A stretch of 64,000 bases of DNA, taken from positions 494,501-558,500 of the forward strand of contig CAJHNH020002702.1 of NCBI GenBank assembly GCA_905116865.2. Direction: 5' to 3'. Both the position numbers and the translations under genes were made by a program. The stretch comes from Candidula unifasciata. Its lineage: Eukaryota > Mollusca > Gastropoda > Stylommatophora > Geomitridae. A model generated the notes under the pieces. The model did no database searches, was not told the DNA's origin, and saw only the letters and a list, made by a program, of their open reading frames with translations. Shown piece by piece: positions 1 to 11,110 of the stretch (position 1 is the stretch's first letter; each line of letters opens with the position of its first letter).

Positions 1-215
1 AAAAAACTATACTGATTTCATCAAACATAACATTACCATCAAACACATCACTGACATGGAACACTAACACTGGCATCTAAGAAGACAAGACAATTATAAC
101 AAACATATTACCATCAAAGATAACATTACCTTCAATGAAAACACAACTATAACAGTTTCAGCAAACGTAAGACTGACAATAAACATAACACTACCATCAA
201 ACATAACATTACTTT
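1..215. repeat. degenerate A/C-rich tandem repeat
   Basis: The motif ACCATCAAACATAACATT recurs in degraded form many times. No coding signal is seen. It looks like an old minisatellite. Confidence 0.5.
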
Positions 216-294
216 AAAAAAGAACATGACGATGATGATGATGTGCTGAAAGACAAACAGAGGACAGACAGTAAATCTGATGAGGTCAATATAT

Positions 295-420
295 GACTGA
301 CACCAAACGACTGAGGACTGACACCAAACGACTGAGGACTGACACCAAACGACTGAGGACTAATACCAAACGACTGAGGACTAATACCAAACGACTGAGG
401 ACTGACACCAAACGACTGAC
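295..420. repeat. 21-bp minisatellite, 6 copies
   Basis: The unit CTGACACCAAACGACTGAGG plus A repeats six times; two units carry CTAATACC instead of CTGACACC. Because 21 is a multiple of three, both minus-strand frames stay open across it, which is why short repetitive peptides appear there; they are not genes. Confidence 0.9.
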
Positions 421-654
421 AGTGAAGGTGCAAACAATAAAATATTCAATCACTGGATAAATCAAACATGTCATAAGTTTGCAACAGTTACTAGATTTAT
501 TAACAATCAAACCTGTGAAGCTACTACAGCATGTAATAATTAAAATTGGAAATTACATTAGGAATGGCAAATTTGTGTGTGTAGAATCAATCATAAATCA
601 TACATAACACAAACATTTGTCTGTCAACAAACAAACAAAAAATAAAGTTTTTGG
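421..654. other. unassigned spacer
   Basis: AT-rich sequence without recognisable coding, RNA or repeat signal. Confidence 0.4.
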
Positions 655-1740
655 TTGAAATCTTTTTCTACCTTCTATCCCCTTTTGGAGCATAGGCCCT
701 CAACCAAGTCATTCTATCCTTCACTATGGCATGCAGCGCTCACCATATCTTCCCACTAGCTCCCTTCTCCACTTATTTATTTTTTTGTCTTCCTTTATTC
801 TATGCCCCTGTGGGTTTCAGTGTAAAGACATTCTAGTTATATTGTTCTCAGGGTTTTTCAATGCGTGTCTTAACGGCAGCATCTTTTCTAAACCTCTTGG
901 TCCACTGGAACGTGTTTAGTTCTCTCTCAAAGCTCTACATTGGTGATCTTATCATACCATTTAATTCCCTCTATTCAGTGCAGACACCAGTTAATGAATG
1001 TTTATAGTCTATTAGTAATGCCTTAGCTGTTCTCTGTTTCAGCCCCATACAACAGTACTGATTTGACATTAGAATTACACATTTTAAGTTTAATATTAGT
1101 TTCAATTTCTTTTGACCTCCACAAATTTCCTAGTGCAATGAAAGCTCCTCTTGTCTTTTGTATTGGTATTTTAATATCTCTATCAGTTCCCCCATCTTTA
1201 ACAACATTACTGCCCAAATAGGTGTACGAACGACTCCACATCTTGGAGTGGGATACCATTAAGAAAAATCACATTACTATTTGTTTGACTTATCCTCACT
1301 ATCTTTGTATTTCCCTTATGGATTCTGAGAGTAGCTACTGTGATCTCACATCAGGTATACTCAATTTATCTAGCATCTAACTGCATGAGCGGTGTTAGCA
1401 GTTGCTAATCCACTCTACTGACAGTAAAAAATAGGAGACCGGACAAAAGACATCCTTGTCGCACACAGGTTTTTAATTAAAATGCATCTGTTAGCTTTCC
1501 CTCATGAAGAACTCGACATTTCATATCTTTATATGTTGCTTTAATAAGTTAGTAACTTTCTGTAGGATTCCATAGTGCCCCAATAATTTCCAGACAGACT
1601 CCCTGTCAATGCTGTCAAAAGCTCTTTCATAGTCTATGCATCTAATGGGTTCAAATCTGCATGGAACCAGATTTTTATATCTGGCCTTGATCTGCAGGTC
1701 GATCCAGTCTAAAATGTGTACCAGGATATGTCCTTGCGAG
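655..1740 (-). mobile_element. LINE-delta remnant (reverse transcriptase, 3' part)
   Basis: The minus strand reads as a decayed non-LTR reverse transcriptase. One piece (about 1600-1640) shows IDYERAFDSIDRESVWKLL, matching the RT block around the first catalytic Asp. Another (1023-1259) shows YLGSNVVKDGGTDRDIKI and VKSVLLYGAET from the thumb/C-terminal part. The 3' end is at the left and ends in a purine tail seen as TTCTACC on the plus strand. Related copies lie at 10745-11110, 20608-20790 and 32905-34080. Several frameshifts and stops make it inactive. Confidence 0.8.
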
Positions 1741-2045
1741 TTGAGTCCAGTTGATTCAAGAACTGACATCACAGCACTCTGGGCATTCCCATAAGCCTTC
1801 CATCCCCATCTTCAGCAGCCAGTGAAGAGTTCTGATACTAATGGTGCCAGTAGCATTCTTATTAAACGTTCGTCTTGCCTTTCCTCTGAACCTCAAGCAT
1901 CTGCCAGAACCTCTCGTCACTCCCCCTTGCATCAATCTCACCAGACTGTGGTGATTCATCTGCTCCTCCGAACTGTACATGCTCTCCCACAAGGCACTAA
2001 CAATGTCTGTCTTATCTTGCATCAGTATTCCACCAAGTTGTGTAT
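1741..2045 (-). mobile_element. LINE-epsilon 3' fragment (post-RNase H tail)
   Basis: The minus strand encodes the repeated tail DIVSALWESMYSSEEQ, GGVTRGSGRCLRFRGKAR and LLKMGMEGLWECPECCD. The same tail occurs at 15860-16235, 35370-35690, 39915-40500, 46830-47165 and 55950-56575. The copy at 15860 continues upstream into an RNase H-like block (FFPGHAGVLGNEQAEGMAG), so this is the C-terminus of a LINE pol protein. Confidence 0.75.
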
Positions 2046-2063
2046 CCTTGGAAGTGAAAGAGG

Positions 2064-3045
2064 CCGGCGTGACTTAGATCACATCATCTCTTCACTGATC
2101 ATATCATATACACACTTCACACATCATGTCATCACACATCATGAGATCACACACACTTCACACATCATGTCATCACACATATTTCACACATCATGACATC
2201 ACACACTTCCCGGCTCGTATTATCACAAACACTTTCCAGGTCATGTCATCTCACACACTTCCCAGATTACACCATCAAACACACTTCACACAATATGTAA
2301 TCACAAACACTTTACACATCACACATAATTTACAGATCATGACATCACACACATTTCACACATCATGTCATCACACACACTTCATAGATCATGTCATCAC
2401 ACACACTTCACGTCATCACACACAATTCACACATCACATCATCACACACACTTCACAGATCACATAAACTTCTCACATCATCTCATCACAAACACTTCAC
2501 AGATCATACCATCACACACACTTCACACATCATGTCATCACACAAACTTCACACATCACATCATCATCACATACTTCAAACATAATGTCATCACACACCA
2601 ACTTCACACATCATGTCATCACACACACTTTACAGATCATGTCATCAAAAACACTTCACAGATCATGTCATCAAAAACACTTCACAGATCATGACATCAC
2701 ACACACTTCCCAGGTCACATCCTCACACATTTCACACATCATGTCATCACACACACAATGTCATCATACACAATTCACACATCATATCATCACTCACACT
2801 TCACAGATCATGTCATCACAAACTTCACACATCATGTCATCAGACACACTTCATACATCATACCATCACACACATAAAGTCATTGCACACACTTCACACA
2901 TCACACATACTTCTCACATCATGTCATTACAAACACTTCACAGATCATGCCATCACAGACACTTCACACATCATGTCATCATACAGGCTTCACAGATCAT
3001 ACCATCACACACACTCCACACATCATGTGATCACACACATTCCAC
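2064..3045. repeat. degenerate ~26-bp minisatellite (about 1 kb)
   Basis: The unit is roughly ATCATGTCATCACACACAC followed by TTCACAC, with length variation of about 20-28 bp. It begins just after a short SINE-A-like piece (GAAGTGAAAGAGGCCGGCGT at about 2050), whose downstream ATCACATCAT resembles the repeat unit. Overlapping His/Ser/Thr-rich frames are repeat artefacts. Confidence 0.85.
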
Positions 3046-3283
3046 TTTGTATCCACCTCGTCATTCTTAATTTTGTTTTGTTGAGCCCCCAAAAGCAGCT
3101 TCTCCACCATCTCTAACTGAATTCTGACTTGCGACACAATGACTTGGCCCTGTGACAAGTCACCTGGCAACCACTGCAGGGATGGAAACAATCTGGCATA
3201 GGGATTTCTATAAATAATGCATTTACCTTTTTAAAGGTCTCCACCCACCAAATGCTATTTTTAGTAGCATTAGTCATTTCATG

Positions 3284-5047
3284 ACAAACATCCTGGGAAC
3301 ATTTCGGTGAGTCATTAGCAGAAAATGAGAAAACAGCCAGCAGAAAATTTTTCAAAGTAGTTAAAAATATGCGGAAAAGAGATGAGAGCTACAACCCCAC
3401 TGAAATAATTAATGATAAGACAGGAAGGCCATTGATAGATCCACCCGAGATAGCAGAAAGATGGAGGGAATACTTCAATGAGCTCTTTAATCCTCTAGGA
3501 GATCATCAGGAAAGAACAACTGAAGAGCACAGAGCAACAGTGTTAGAGCCACACATACTGATGGATGAAATAGAAAAAGTCATTAAACAGTCTCCCAAAT
3601 ATAAAGCACCAGGAGCTGATAGATTACCAACAGAAATAATTCAAGCAGCAGGTGAAAGCAGCATCAGATGGCTTCACATAATATTTAATGCAGCATGTGT
3701 ACAACAAACTGCCCCTATTGATTGGCAACATGCAATAGTTATACCATAGTGGAAGAACAAAGGAAGCAAACGAGAATGCGGCCAATACCGAGGCATCTCT
3801 CTTTTAAGCCATGTTGGCAAAATGTATGCCAAGATAATAGAAACAAGACTGAGACCAGTGATAGAACCACAGCTGGCAGAAGAACAGATGGGATTTAGGG
3901 GAAATAGAAGCTGCACAGATGCAATCTTCACACTTAAACGGTTAATAGAAAAGAACATTGAATACAATAAGAACTTATTTGTGGCATTCGTAGACCAGGA
4001 GAAGGCATTTGACAGAGTCGACAGACAATTATTATGGAAAGTAATGGCAAGATATGGAGTAAGCGAACACCTCATCGAAGTGTGCAAAAGTTTATACAGG
4101 GATTGTAGAAGTGTAGTTAGAATAAATCAGCGAACATCTCATCCATTCACAGTAACATCTGGAGTAATACAGGGGTGTGTCTTATCACCACTGCTGTTTA
4201 TCACCTACATCGACAGTATATGCAAGCCCATGAATGAAAATGTTAGTAAGATCAACGAATTACTTTTTGCAGATGACCAGGCCTTGATAGCAGATACAGC
4301 CATGAAATTGCAACAACATCTAACATTCATGAATGAAGAATGTAAAACAAATAATATGAGAATCAACACTGAAAAGACAAAAGTAATGTCAATAGGAAAA
4401 AAGAAGACAGATCTAAACATAGCAATAGAGTACAAAGGCATTAAACAGGCATCTGAGTTTAAATATCTGGGAACTACATTTACCAAAGATGGGAAATTGG
4501 ATAAAGAAATTAACATTAGATGCAGTAAAGCAAACCAAGTATTGGGACAGCTAGCCCCACTCTTACAGCATAAGACAATCCCAATCAGCACAAAGAGACA
4601 TCTTATTCAAAGCATATTTATTCCAACTCTGTGCTACCAGTGCCAGACATGGTCAGTCACAACAAACCATAAAAGAAAATTAGTAACCATGGAAATGAGA
4701 TGTCAGAGAAGGGCTGTAGGAGTGACCATAAGAGATAAGATCAGGAATGAGATCATAAGAGAAAAAGTCGACACAGAACCAATTCTAAATTACATACAAA
4801 GACAGCAAGTGAAATGGTTTGCCCACTAAGAGAGAATGCCTTGTGACACCATACCATACAAAACATACATGGAAAGAGAAGAAGGACATAGAGCACGAGG
4901 TAGACCAAGAACAAATGGAAGGATAACATCAGAGAAACCCTACAACAGCACAATGTGCCTATGGTCGAGGCGGCCAGAAGAGCTAGAAACAGAACCTTAT
5001 ATCTCCCTCGACACCAACAGCGGTAAAAAAGGAAGTAAAGAAGAAGA
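3284..5047 (+). mobile_element. LINE-alpha, 5'-truncated non-LTR retrotransposon (pseudogenised RT)
   Basis: A single reading frame from about 3289 to the 3' end encodes a reverse transcriptase. It shows GISLLSHVGKMYAKIIETRL, EEQMGFRGNRSCTDAIF, AFVDQEKAFDRVD, SGVIQGCVLSPLLF, the catalytic box LLFADDQALIAD and the C-terminal block RGRPRTNGRITSEKPY. The frame is broken by TAG at 3747-3749 and TAA at 4827-4829; the sister fragment at 8395-8745 has a sense codon at the second site. The element is flanked by a perfect 12-bp duplication AGTCATTTCATG (3272-3283 and 5048-5059) and ends in a short GAAG-rich tail. The endonuclease is missing through 5' truncation. The clade is not resolved by eye. Confidence 0.92.
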
Positions 5048-5243
5048 AGTCATTTCATGTCACACTGAACATTTGAGCAGACAGTTGCAATGAATTCTGT
5101 TAGCCAGATGTTGTGCAAGCATATCTCTATAGCAAGTCAGGAAAGAAGTCCTTATGGGGAAATGGTACCAACAGGAAGAGTCGATACTGTGGCTTCTCAG
5201 GGCAAAAAAAAGTTACTAAAATCTCAGGACTGTTACTCTACAA

Positions 5244-5447
5244 CAGTGGCTCTCAACCTTGCTAATGCCGTGACTCTTGAATACAGGTCCTCATGTTGTG
5301 GTGACCCCCAACCATATAATTATTTTCGTTGCTTCTTCACAACTTCAATTAAATATGTGTTTTCCGATGGTCTTAGGCGACCCCTGTGAAAGTGTCGTTT
5401 GACCCTCCCAGAAAAAATGGTTGCGATCCATAGGTTAAGAGCCGCAA
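5244..5447. mobile_element. SPIN-like hAT MITE
   Basis: A 204-bp non-autonomous hAT element. The left terminus reads CAGTGGCTCTCAACCTTGCT; the right terminus, reverse-complemented, reads TTGCGGCTCTTAACC. It is flanked by a perfect 8-bp duplication CTCTACAA (5236-5243 and 5448-5455), which fits the hAT preference nTnTAnAn. Internal strings such as GATGGTCTTAGGCGACCCC and GTTGTGGTGACCCCCAACC match, from memory, the published Space Invader (SPIN) family. Confidence 0.85.
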
Positions 5448-5455
5448 CTCTACAA

Positions 5456-6279
5456 GGACACGTTATTAATAAAATGTATAACCAGTCACTATATCACAGA
5501 GCACCATTAATGAAATATGTGGCCTTCATTACTTATTAAAATGTGCAAGGGTGAAAAAAAATATACAAATATCTTTTTAAAAACAAAACATAACTTCTGG
5601 AACATTTCAATCATGATGTTTCATCAGTTACAACTCAATGTATGAGTTCTGAGGCCTCACTTTAGGGAGAACAAAAAAAAAAGACTCACTCCCTTCTTAA
5701 TAATCATTTCATAAAAGGCTATTAATTAAAGTTTCCCTGACATGGAATGTGCTGGGCCAAAAAGTGCAGATATCACAGCCTAGTGGTAAATCACATCACA
5801 TGCCAGCTACTCTTTGAAGTCCATAAGCTGAATATGAACCAATAAAAAAGAAGAAACGTAAAAGAATTCACCTCACAACAACAACAAAAGACAGCATGGA
5901 CCAAAGGCTGGATGGCAGTCAAGACCCATAAAGTGAACCAAAGACAAAGGTGGATGGCCACCAAACCAACCAGAGATGAACACCTTGCAATAACAGACAC
6001 CTCAAGAAGGCAGAGAATCGACCAACGTGGGACCACAAGGGCAAAGGTGGCAAGCAGATCAGGACAGTAATAAGTAAAGTTGAGGATCTTTTACATGAGG
6101 AAATAAAATCCTACCTCTCCCAGTGATGAAGAATTAATAAATTGTTAAAACTTGATCAACCAACAAAATAACAGGCTAATTCAACAACCAGCAAAGGCAA
6201 CATGAAACTGGAAATATGTTACAGGAGAAATATGTCTTAATGAACGAAGGAGGGGGAGGAAAAAAAGAAGAAATAGATT
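5456..6279. other. 3' flank of zinc-finger gene A, unassigned
   Basis: Downstream of the gene A stop codon on the minus strand. It probably holds the 3' UTR, but no convincing polyadenylation signal was found close to the stop. A short motif near 5749 (CTGGGCCAAAAAGTGC) recurs near 34742. No gene was recognised. Confidence 0.4.
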
Positions 6280-7787
6280 TTACAGTGATTTGTTAACAGC
6301 AGTTTCAGGATTATCATCTGTATGTCTCAATGTGTGTGCCTTCACGGCACTGCTCCTGGAAAACCCGGCACCACAAATGTCACATTTAAATGGCCGTTCC
6401 CCCGTATGTGTTCTGCTATGTTTCTTTAAAGTACCACCCTGGGAAAATTCCATATAACATATATTGCACTTATACGGTTTTTCGCCAGTGTGGACTCTTT
6501 TATGTGCACGGAGGTTGCTGCTTAAGGTAAAACCTACTCCGCAGACGTCACATTTGAAAGGTCTCTCTCCTGTATGTATCATTCTGTGTGCCTTGAGCTG
6601 GGTGCTCTGAGTGTACCCCACGCCGCAAATATCACAAACATAGGGCTTCTCTCCAGTGTGTAGTCTTTTGTGTCTGTATAGATTACAGTACAAAGTAAAC
6701 CCCACCCCACAAACATCACATTTAAACAGCTTCTCTCCTGTATGCTTCATTTCATGAGTCATTAACTGACTGCTAGAGACAAATCCTTCGCCACAAACAC
6801 GGCATTTATAAGGCTTCTCTCCGGTGTGCCTGACGATATGTAACTTCAGGTGACCCCTCTGATAAAAGCCTATGCCGCAAATCTCACACCTGTAAGGTTT
6901 TTCCCCTGTGAACTTCTTCCTGTATATCTCCAGATTCTTGATCACTTTATCATCAAGAACATCACTGAGTGCCGCAGCTTCCTGTTTCAAAACGGGTAAC
7001 AAAAACACATCACTCTCCTGATCTTGGTCCCCGAAAAGATTTGCCTCTTCTTCTGTATGTTTAATTTTGTGCTTCTTTAAATGGCTATACTGTGAAAATC
7101 CTATACCACAGTCATCGCAAACAAAAGGTTTCTCTCCTGTATGTTGCATTATGTGTCTTTTCAGATTTCCATTTTGAGTAAACCCGACATTACATATATC
7201 ACACTTGTATGGCTTCTCTCCAGTATGTGACATTTTGTGTATCCTTAACTTGCAAACATGCGAAAACCCTACACCACAAACTTCACAAGTATAAGGTTTA
7301 TCCCTGGAATGTACCGCCTTGTGTCTCTTCAATTTACACCTGTATGTAAATCCTACTCCACAAATATTACAGCTAAATGGTTTCTTTTCCGCATGTGTCA
7401 TCTTATGAACCTTAAGTTTACAATTATACAAAAACCCGGCACCACAAATCTCACATTTAAATGGTCTCTCACTGGCATGTTTCCTTCTGTGTGTCCTCAG
7501 ATTACTTCTGTGTGAGAAGACACCACCACATATATCACATTTATAAGGCTTGTTTTTTATTTGGTCCGTGTTTCGCAACTTTATTATTGCCACTTTACTA
7601 TCAACCAGATGTGATTCTGTGTTGCCATCTCTAGTTAATGCTGGAATGCGTGAAGCACTTTTTTGCAAATTATTGGATAAAAGGTCATCTTTGATTGTTT
7701 CACAATGGACACGACTGAGTGCACTGTTTATTTCTAGGAGATCATTTCTGCAAATGTCAATAGCGGCATGATTTTCGTCACTGACAC
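6280..7787 (-). CDS. zinc-finger gene A, last exon: 13 C2H2 fingers
   Basis: This exon encodes a likely nuclear DNA-binding protein. The acceptor is TTTTGTTTCCAG ending at 7788, so the exon starts at 7787 in phase 1; there is no ATG here and the true start lies upstream. About 80 residues of non-finger sequence (VSDENHAAIDICRNDLLEIN and on) precede six fingers (first CDICGGVFSHRSNLRTHRRKH in plus-like C2H2 spacing). A 50-residue gap with LKQEAAALSDV follows, then seven more fingers. Linkers are mostly TGEKP. The protein ends NPETAVNKSL. The gap resembles the pre-finger region of gene B, so the exon may be a fusion of two finger blocks. No KRAB, BTB, SCAN or ZAD domain is visible. Confidence 0.92.
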
Positions 7788-7869
7788 CTGGAAACAAAAG
7801 AAAAAAAACTATTACAGAGCAAATATAAATAATTACAAAATATGTTCACATTTTCAATTATAAAGTAAA

Positions 7870-8220
7870 AAGTAAAGGACCCTTTTCCGTGCCTTCTGGC
7901 GTAATTTGCACATAGTCCCCGATATTTTAAAGACCAATCAGCACTCGGTGGGTGACCTGATCAACATCACACCAGCCACCTTTACCTCCCAAGTACAGTT
8001 GAGTTGACTTAAATCGAACTCGGATAGGTCGAATTTCGGTTAAGTCGACATGGCCAGCTTAGTCCCGGCAATTTTCTCTGTTGTGTGTGCTGTCTGGATA
8101 AGTAGAAGTCCCGATAAGTGGAAGCATTTTCTTAGGTCCCTGCGACTTCTCCTTATCCAGACTCGACTGTATCTATTTTAGGGCTGGGTCAACCTGGCAG
8201 CCAAGGTCACTTTAAAATTG
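7870..8220 (-). mobile_element. SINE-A copy, split by a pogo-like MITE
   Basis: Antisense SINE-A: its 3' tail (GTAAAGGACCCTTTTCCGTG) is at the left, and the conserved GGCTGGGTCAACCTGGCAGC is at the right. A 174-bp DNA element interrupts it at 7996-8169. Confidence 0.8.
7996..8169. mobile_element. pogo/Tigger-like MITE in SINE-A
   Basis: A 174-bp insertion. The left terminus is CAGTTGAGTTGACTTAAATC; the right terminus, reverse-complemented, is CAGTCGAGTCTGGATAAGGA. TA dinucleotides flank it at 7994-7995 and 8170-8171. The internal CGATAAGTGGAAG and GATAAGTAGAAG strings resemble the subterminal repeats of Tigger-type elements. There is no transposase. Confidence 0.8.
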
Positions 8221-8394
8221 TAAACACTGTAAATTATTTTTTTTTTTTAAATAAAAAGGTCTGTCTCTTCAGACTCATTCAAAAAATTAACCATTTTTGC
8301 AAAAATCATAATTCCATTTATCAAATAAAATAATATTAAATTCCATAGAGAACATGGGAAGTCATCTGAAAATTTGAAAGCTGTAGAGAATTGA

Positions 8395-8745
8395 AGACAT
8401 GGTCAATCACAACAAAACATAAAAGAAAATTAGTAACCACAGAAATCAGGAATGAGGTCACACAAGATCAAGTGGGCAAACATGCAAAGACAGCAAATCA
8501 AATGGTTTGCTCACTTGGAGAAAATGCCAAATGATGATATACCATACAAGAAATATACCAAAAGAAAACACTGATGTAGAAGAGGAACAAGTTGAGAAGA
8601 TAACATCAGAGAAACTCTACAGCACCACGATGTGTCTTTGGTCGAGGCAGCCAGAAGAGCACAAAGCAGGACCTTATTTCTCCCCCTGATACCCAAAGCG
8701 GTAAAAGAGGACGCAAAAAAGAAGAGGAAGAAGAAGAGAACCGAA
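8395..8745 (+). mobile_element. LINE-alpha 3' fragment
   Basis: It matches the C-terminal part of LINE-alpha: ACATGGTCAATCACAACAAA, FAHLEKMP, then a shortened linker and SEKLYSTTMCLWSRQPEE, ending in a GAAGAAGAAGAG tail. It has an internal deletion relative to 4646-5047. Confidence 0.85.
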
Positions 8746-9334
8746 TGGGTCACATCTCTAAATCCAAAAATAAATGTTTATGGTGACTCACTGTTTACCC
8801 ATGACCCGGTCACATGTCAACAATTGGGAAATTATGATATAATTTCTATTAATAAAGCAATTTGTCACAGGAAAACCCCTCAGAATGCTAATTTTATTAA
8901 ATCTAAGAACTCCTGGCCCTTAGGATAAACTGTGTGTTGGAAATGGGTATTAAACAGGGACCAGCATACAGAAACTGGTTGCAGGGCACAGAAAGAAGAT
9001 ATGCTAATCAGCTACTACTGGGTATGTTGAGGATGAAGACACGGAGATGGCTGCTGCATCGGAGGACGGGGCACAGATGGGTCAGACTGACGTGCCAGGA
9101 TGTCGGTACAGATAACCAGTAATTCCTGGCCCTTCTAAAAGTATCCACAGGCACAAGCAATAACAGTGCCATTAGCTAGGCATCTCATTAACAGGCCACT
9201 ACAGCTCAGTTGGAAAAGTGAACTCTTTCAGGAAACTGGATAACAGGAAGTGTTGGTTTTGTGGCTTCTTGAGGCAACAGTCAGGGTTGGGGTTCAACAC
9301 CAGAAAAACAAATAAAGATGAAGACTAGGCAATT
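8746..9334. other. unassigned intron sequence
   Basis: Lies in the flank/intron region of gene A. Short open frames occur, but no recognisable product or repeat boundary was seen. Confidence 0.35.
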
Positions 9335-9690
9335 TTACATTTAGTAGTTTGTCACTGTCGGCGTCTGTGGCTTAGGCGTTTTGAACGTGCTACGTAATGC
9401 CGGGTGCTGGGTTCGATCCCAGCTGCTGACCTTGCACTTTGCGTTAGTTTTGACATTGGTATCGAGAAGTCGACCTTTCAGAGAGCAAGGGTAAACTTCT
9501 AGATGCAAATTTGACTAGAAAAAACACATTAGCCAAAAAATGCTGTAGTTGGTTTTGCAATGTCCTGTAAAGGCCAAACTGCCCAACTCTGGAACTGAAC
9601 CAGGTAGCTCGAAAATACGAAGCACGTTCGCAAAGGCCTAAGCCACAGATGCTCTAAATAAAAACGACTGAGTTTATATTAGTAGTTTTC
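9335..9690. repeat. inverted pair of tRNA-headed repeats (family I)
   Basis: The left half carries GGCGTCTGTGGCTTAGGCG and a strong B box (GGGTTCGATCCC at about 9410). The right half carries the same head in reverse (9605-9655, CACGTTCGCAAAGGCCTAAG). The two heads face outward. A related antisense copy lies at 15190-15360. Confidence 0.6.
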
Positions 9691-9759
9691 AATCAGATGA
9701 ACTTACAGTTTGATTCTGGTGTAAAGGGCAATGAACGAGCTGAGTGACTTGCAAGTGAT

Positions 9760-10060
9760 GCAATGGACAGGGCTGATATACTGAATGCCGTCAGAGAGGC
9801 GGCCTCAACAAAATGAATCAAGTAATGATTGTGAATCCGCAACACTGTTGAGACTACACAAACATAACATAAAAATGGGTGAAGCCAGACAAGAGCCCTG
9901 CACAGGGGCCCAAAGAAGAAAAAAGTAAACCAACACAGAACTGGTGTCATAAGCCACTATAAGCTGAGGGAGATACTGAAGAGGGGATCTGAGCACTTAT
10001 GGACTGAATGGTGCGATGATGATAATCTGCTGACTAACTAACTAACTTCCAGAAGTCTTT
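9760..10060 (+). repeat. family G interspersed coding repeat
   Basis: Shares GACAGGGCTGATATACTGAA, CCAACACAGAACTGGTGTC and the end GATGATGATAATCTGCTGAC with copies at 11460-11750 (minus) and 13725-14000 (plus). It probably derives from the C-terminus of a retroelement protein; the family is not identified. Confidence 0.55.
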
Positions 10061-10182
10061 AAAAAAAAAAACACTAAGGAGTTTATTTTAACAGTTTTAA
10101 ATCAGGTGATTTGATGGAAAACATTTGCTAATAATGGAAACCGCAGAGTCCAAACAAATCACTTTTAAACAGACAAACTTAC

Positions 10183-10297
10183 CAAAACATTTGTTGTCAA
10201 TAAGAACAACGGCTGACATGTCACTTGACATTCTCATGGTGACAGCTGGACTCTGAGAACCATGACTTTTGTCTGCCTTCTCCCACAACTGTCTGTC
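10183..10297 (-). CDS. zinc-finger gene A, exon 3 (shared N-terminal module)
   Basis: The acceptor CACGAGTAGCAG ends at 10298; the donor is TTTTG|GTAAGT at 10183/10182. It opens in phase 0 only and ends in phase 1, fitting the phase-1 acceptor of the finger exon. It encodes DRQLWEKADKS, then TMRMSSDMSAVVLIDNKCF. The exon at 38482-38617 in gene B encodes ERQRWKKAS and VMRMTSDMSSVVAVQNLHC with the same phases, which is strong evidence that both are real. The module has no known domain name to me. Confidence 0.75.
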
Positions 10298-10744
10298 CTG
10301 CTACTCGTGAATAGAAACAAGGACTATTATCTTTCTTTCCTTTACTGAGACAAACACAATTGTGTTCAATTTGTGCTGAGAAATGGCTGTCCTCCTTGTT
10401 CTTCTCCTGTCCTTTTCCTCTTTCCCTATCTCCATCTCCTCCTCAGCAATCTAGACCTGCAAGGATTTTTCTGCAAGTAAGATGCTTCCATCTCTACTAC
10501 CAGGAATGCTCCTCTAGTACGGGACCCATCCAGCACCAATTTTAATCCAGACTGATGAACTGGCAAGTCAACACATTTTTCATTGTGCCACTTTGGCTTT
10601 GGCTTGATTAATTTAACTTTTATCCATTCCAGAAAGTTTCGCAGCAGACGCCTAAAGGCAAATGCATTACTTTCAAGCAGACAATGTTGATTAACAAACT
10701 GTGAACATGAAATTTATTGTTGCATATTAAATACAAAGCAAGAT
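10298..10744. other. unassigned intron sequence of gene A
   Basis: CT-rich stretches and short open frames only. Confidence 0.35.
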
Positions 10745-11110
10745 TTCTTTCATCTTCTGCCTTCTGTCCCTCAGTGGAGCATATGCCCTTAAACAACTCA
10801 CATTAAGCAGTTTTATCCTTTGCTATTGTATGCAGCCCACCCCATGCCTTCCCCATCTTCTTAACTTCACTCTCTAGCTCCCTTATCTATGTGTTTTTTT
10901 TGTCTGCCCTTTTTTTTTCTATCTCCCTATGGGTTCCAGTGCAAAGACAGTCTAGTTATATTGTCCTTAGGTTTTTCAATGTGTGTCCTATCCAACATCA
11001 GCATCTTTTCTTCACCTCTTGGCCCACTAGAACTTGTTAAATTCTCTCTCTCAAAGCTCTACATTAGTGACTCTATCATATATTCTCTCTTGGTCTACAT
11101 CAGAATATCT
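10745..11110 (-). mobile_element. LINE-delta 3' end
   Basis: Homologous to 655-1000: it shares CTTCTGCCTTCTGTCCCTCA, the TATGGGTTCCAGTGCAAAGA string and TCAAAGCTCTACATTAGTGA. It is truncated. Confidence 0.75.

Noticed and set aside
2126..3116. Several His/Ser/Thr-rich frames of 100-167 codons
   Set aside because: Overlapping frames of the 26-bp minisatellite; no conserved start or domain.
7788..7797. Start of the gene A protein at 7797
   Set aside because: The codon is TTG and lies in the intron upstream of a clear TTTCCAG acceptor; likewise GTG at 31960 for gene B.
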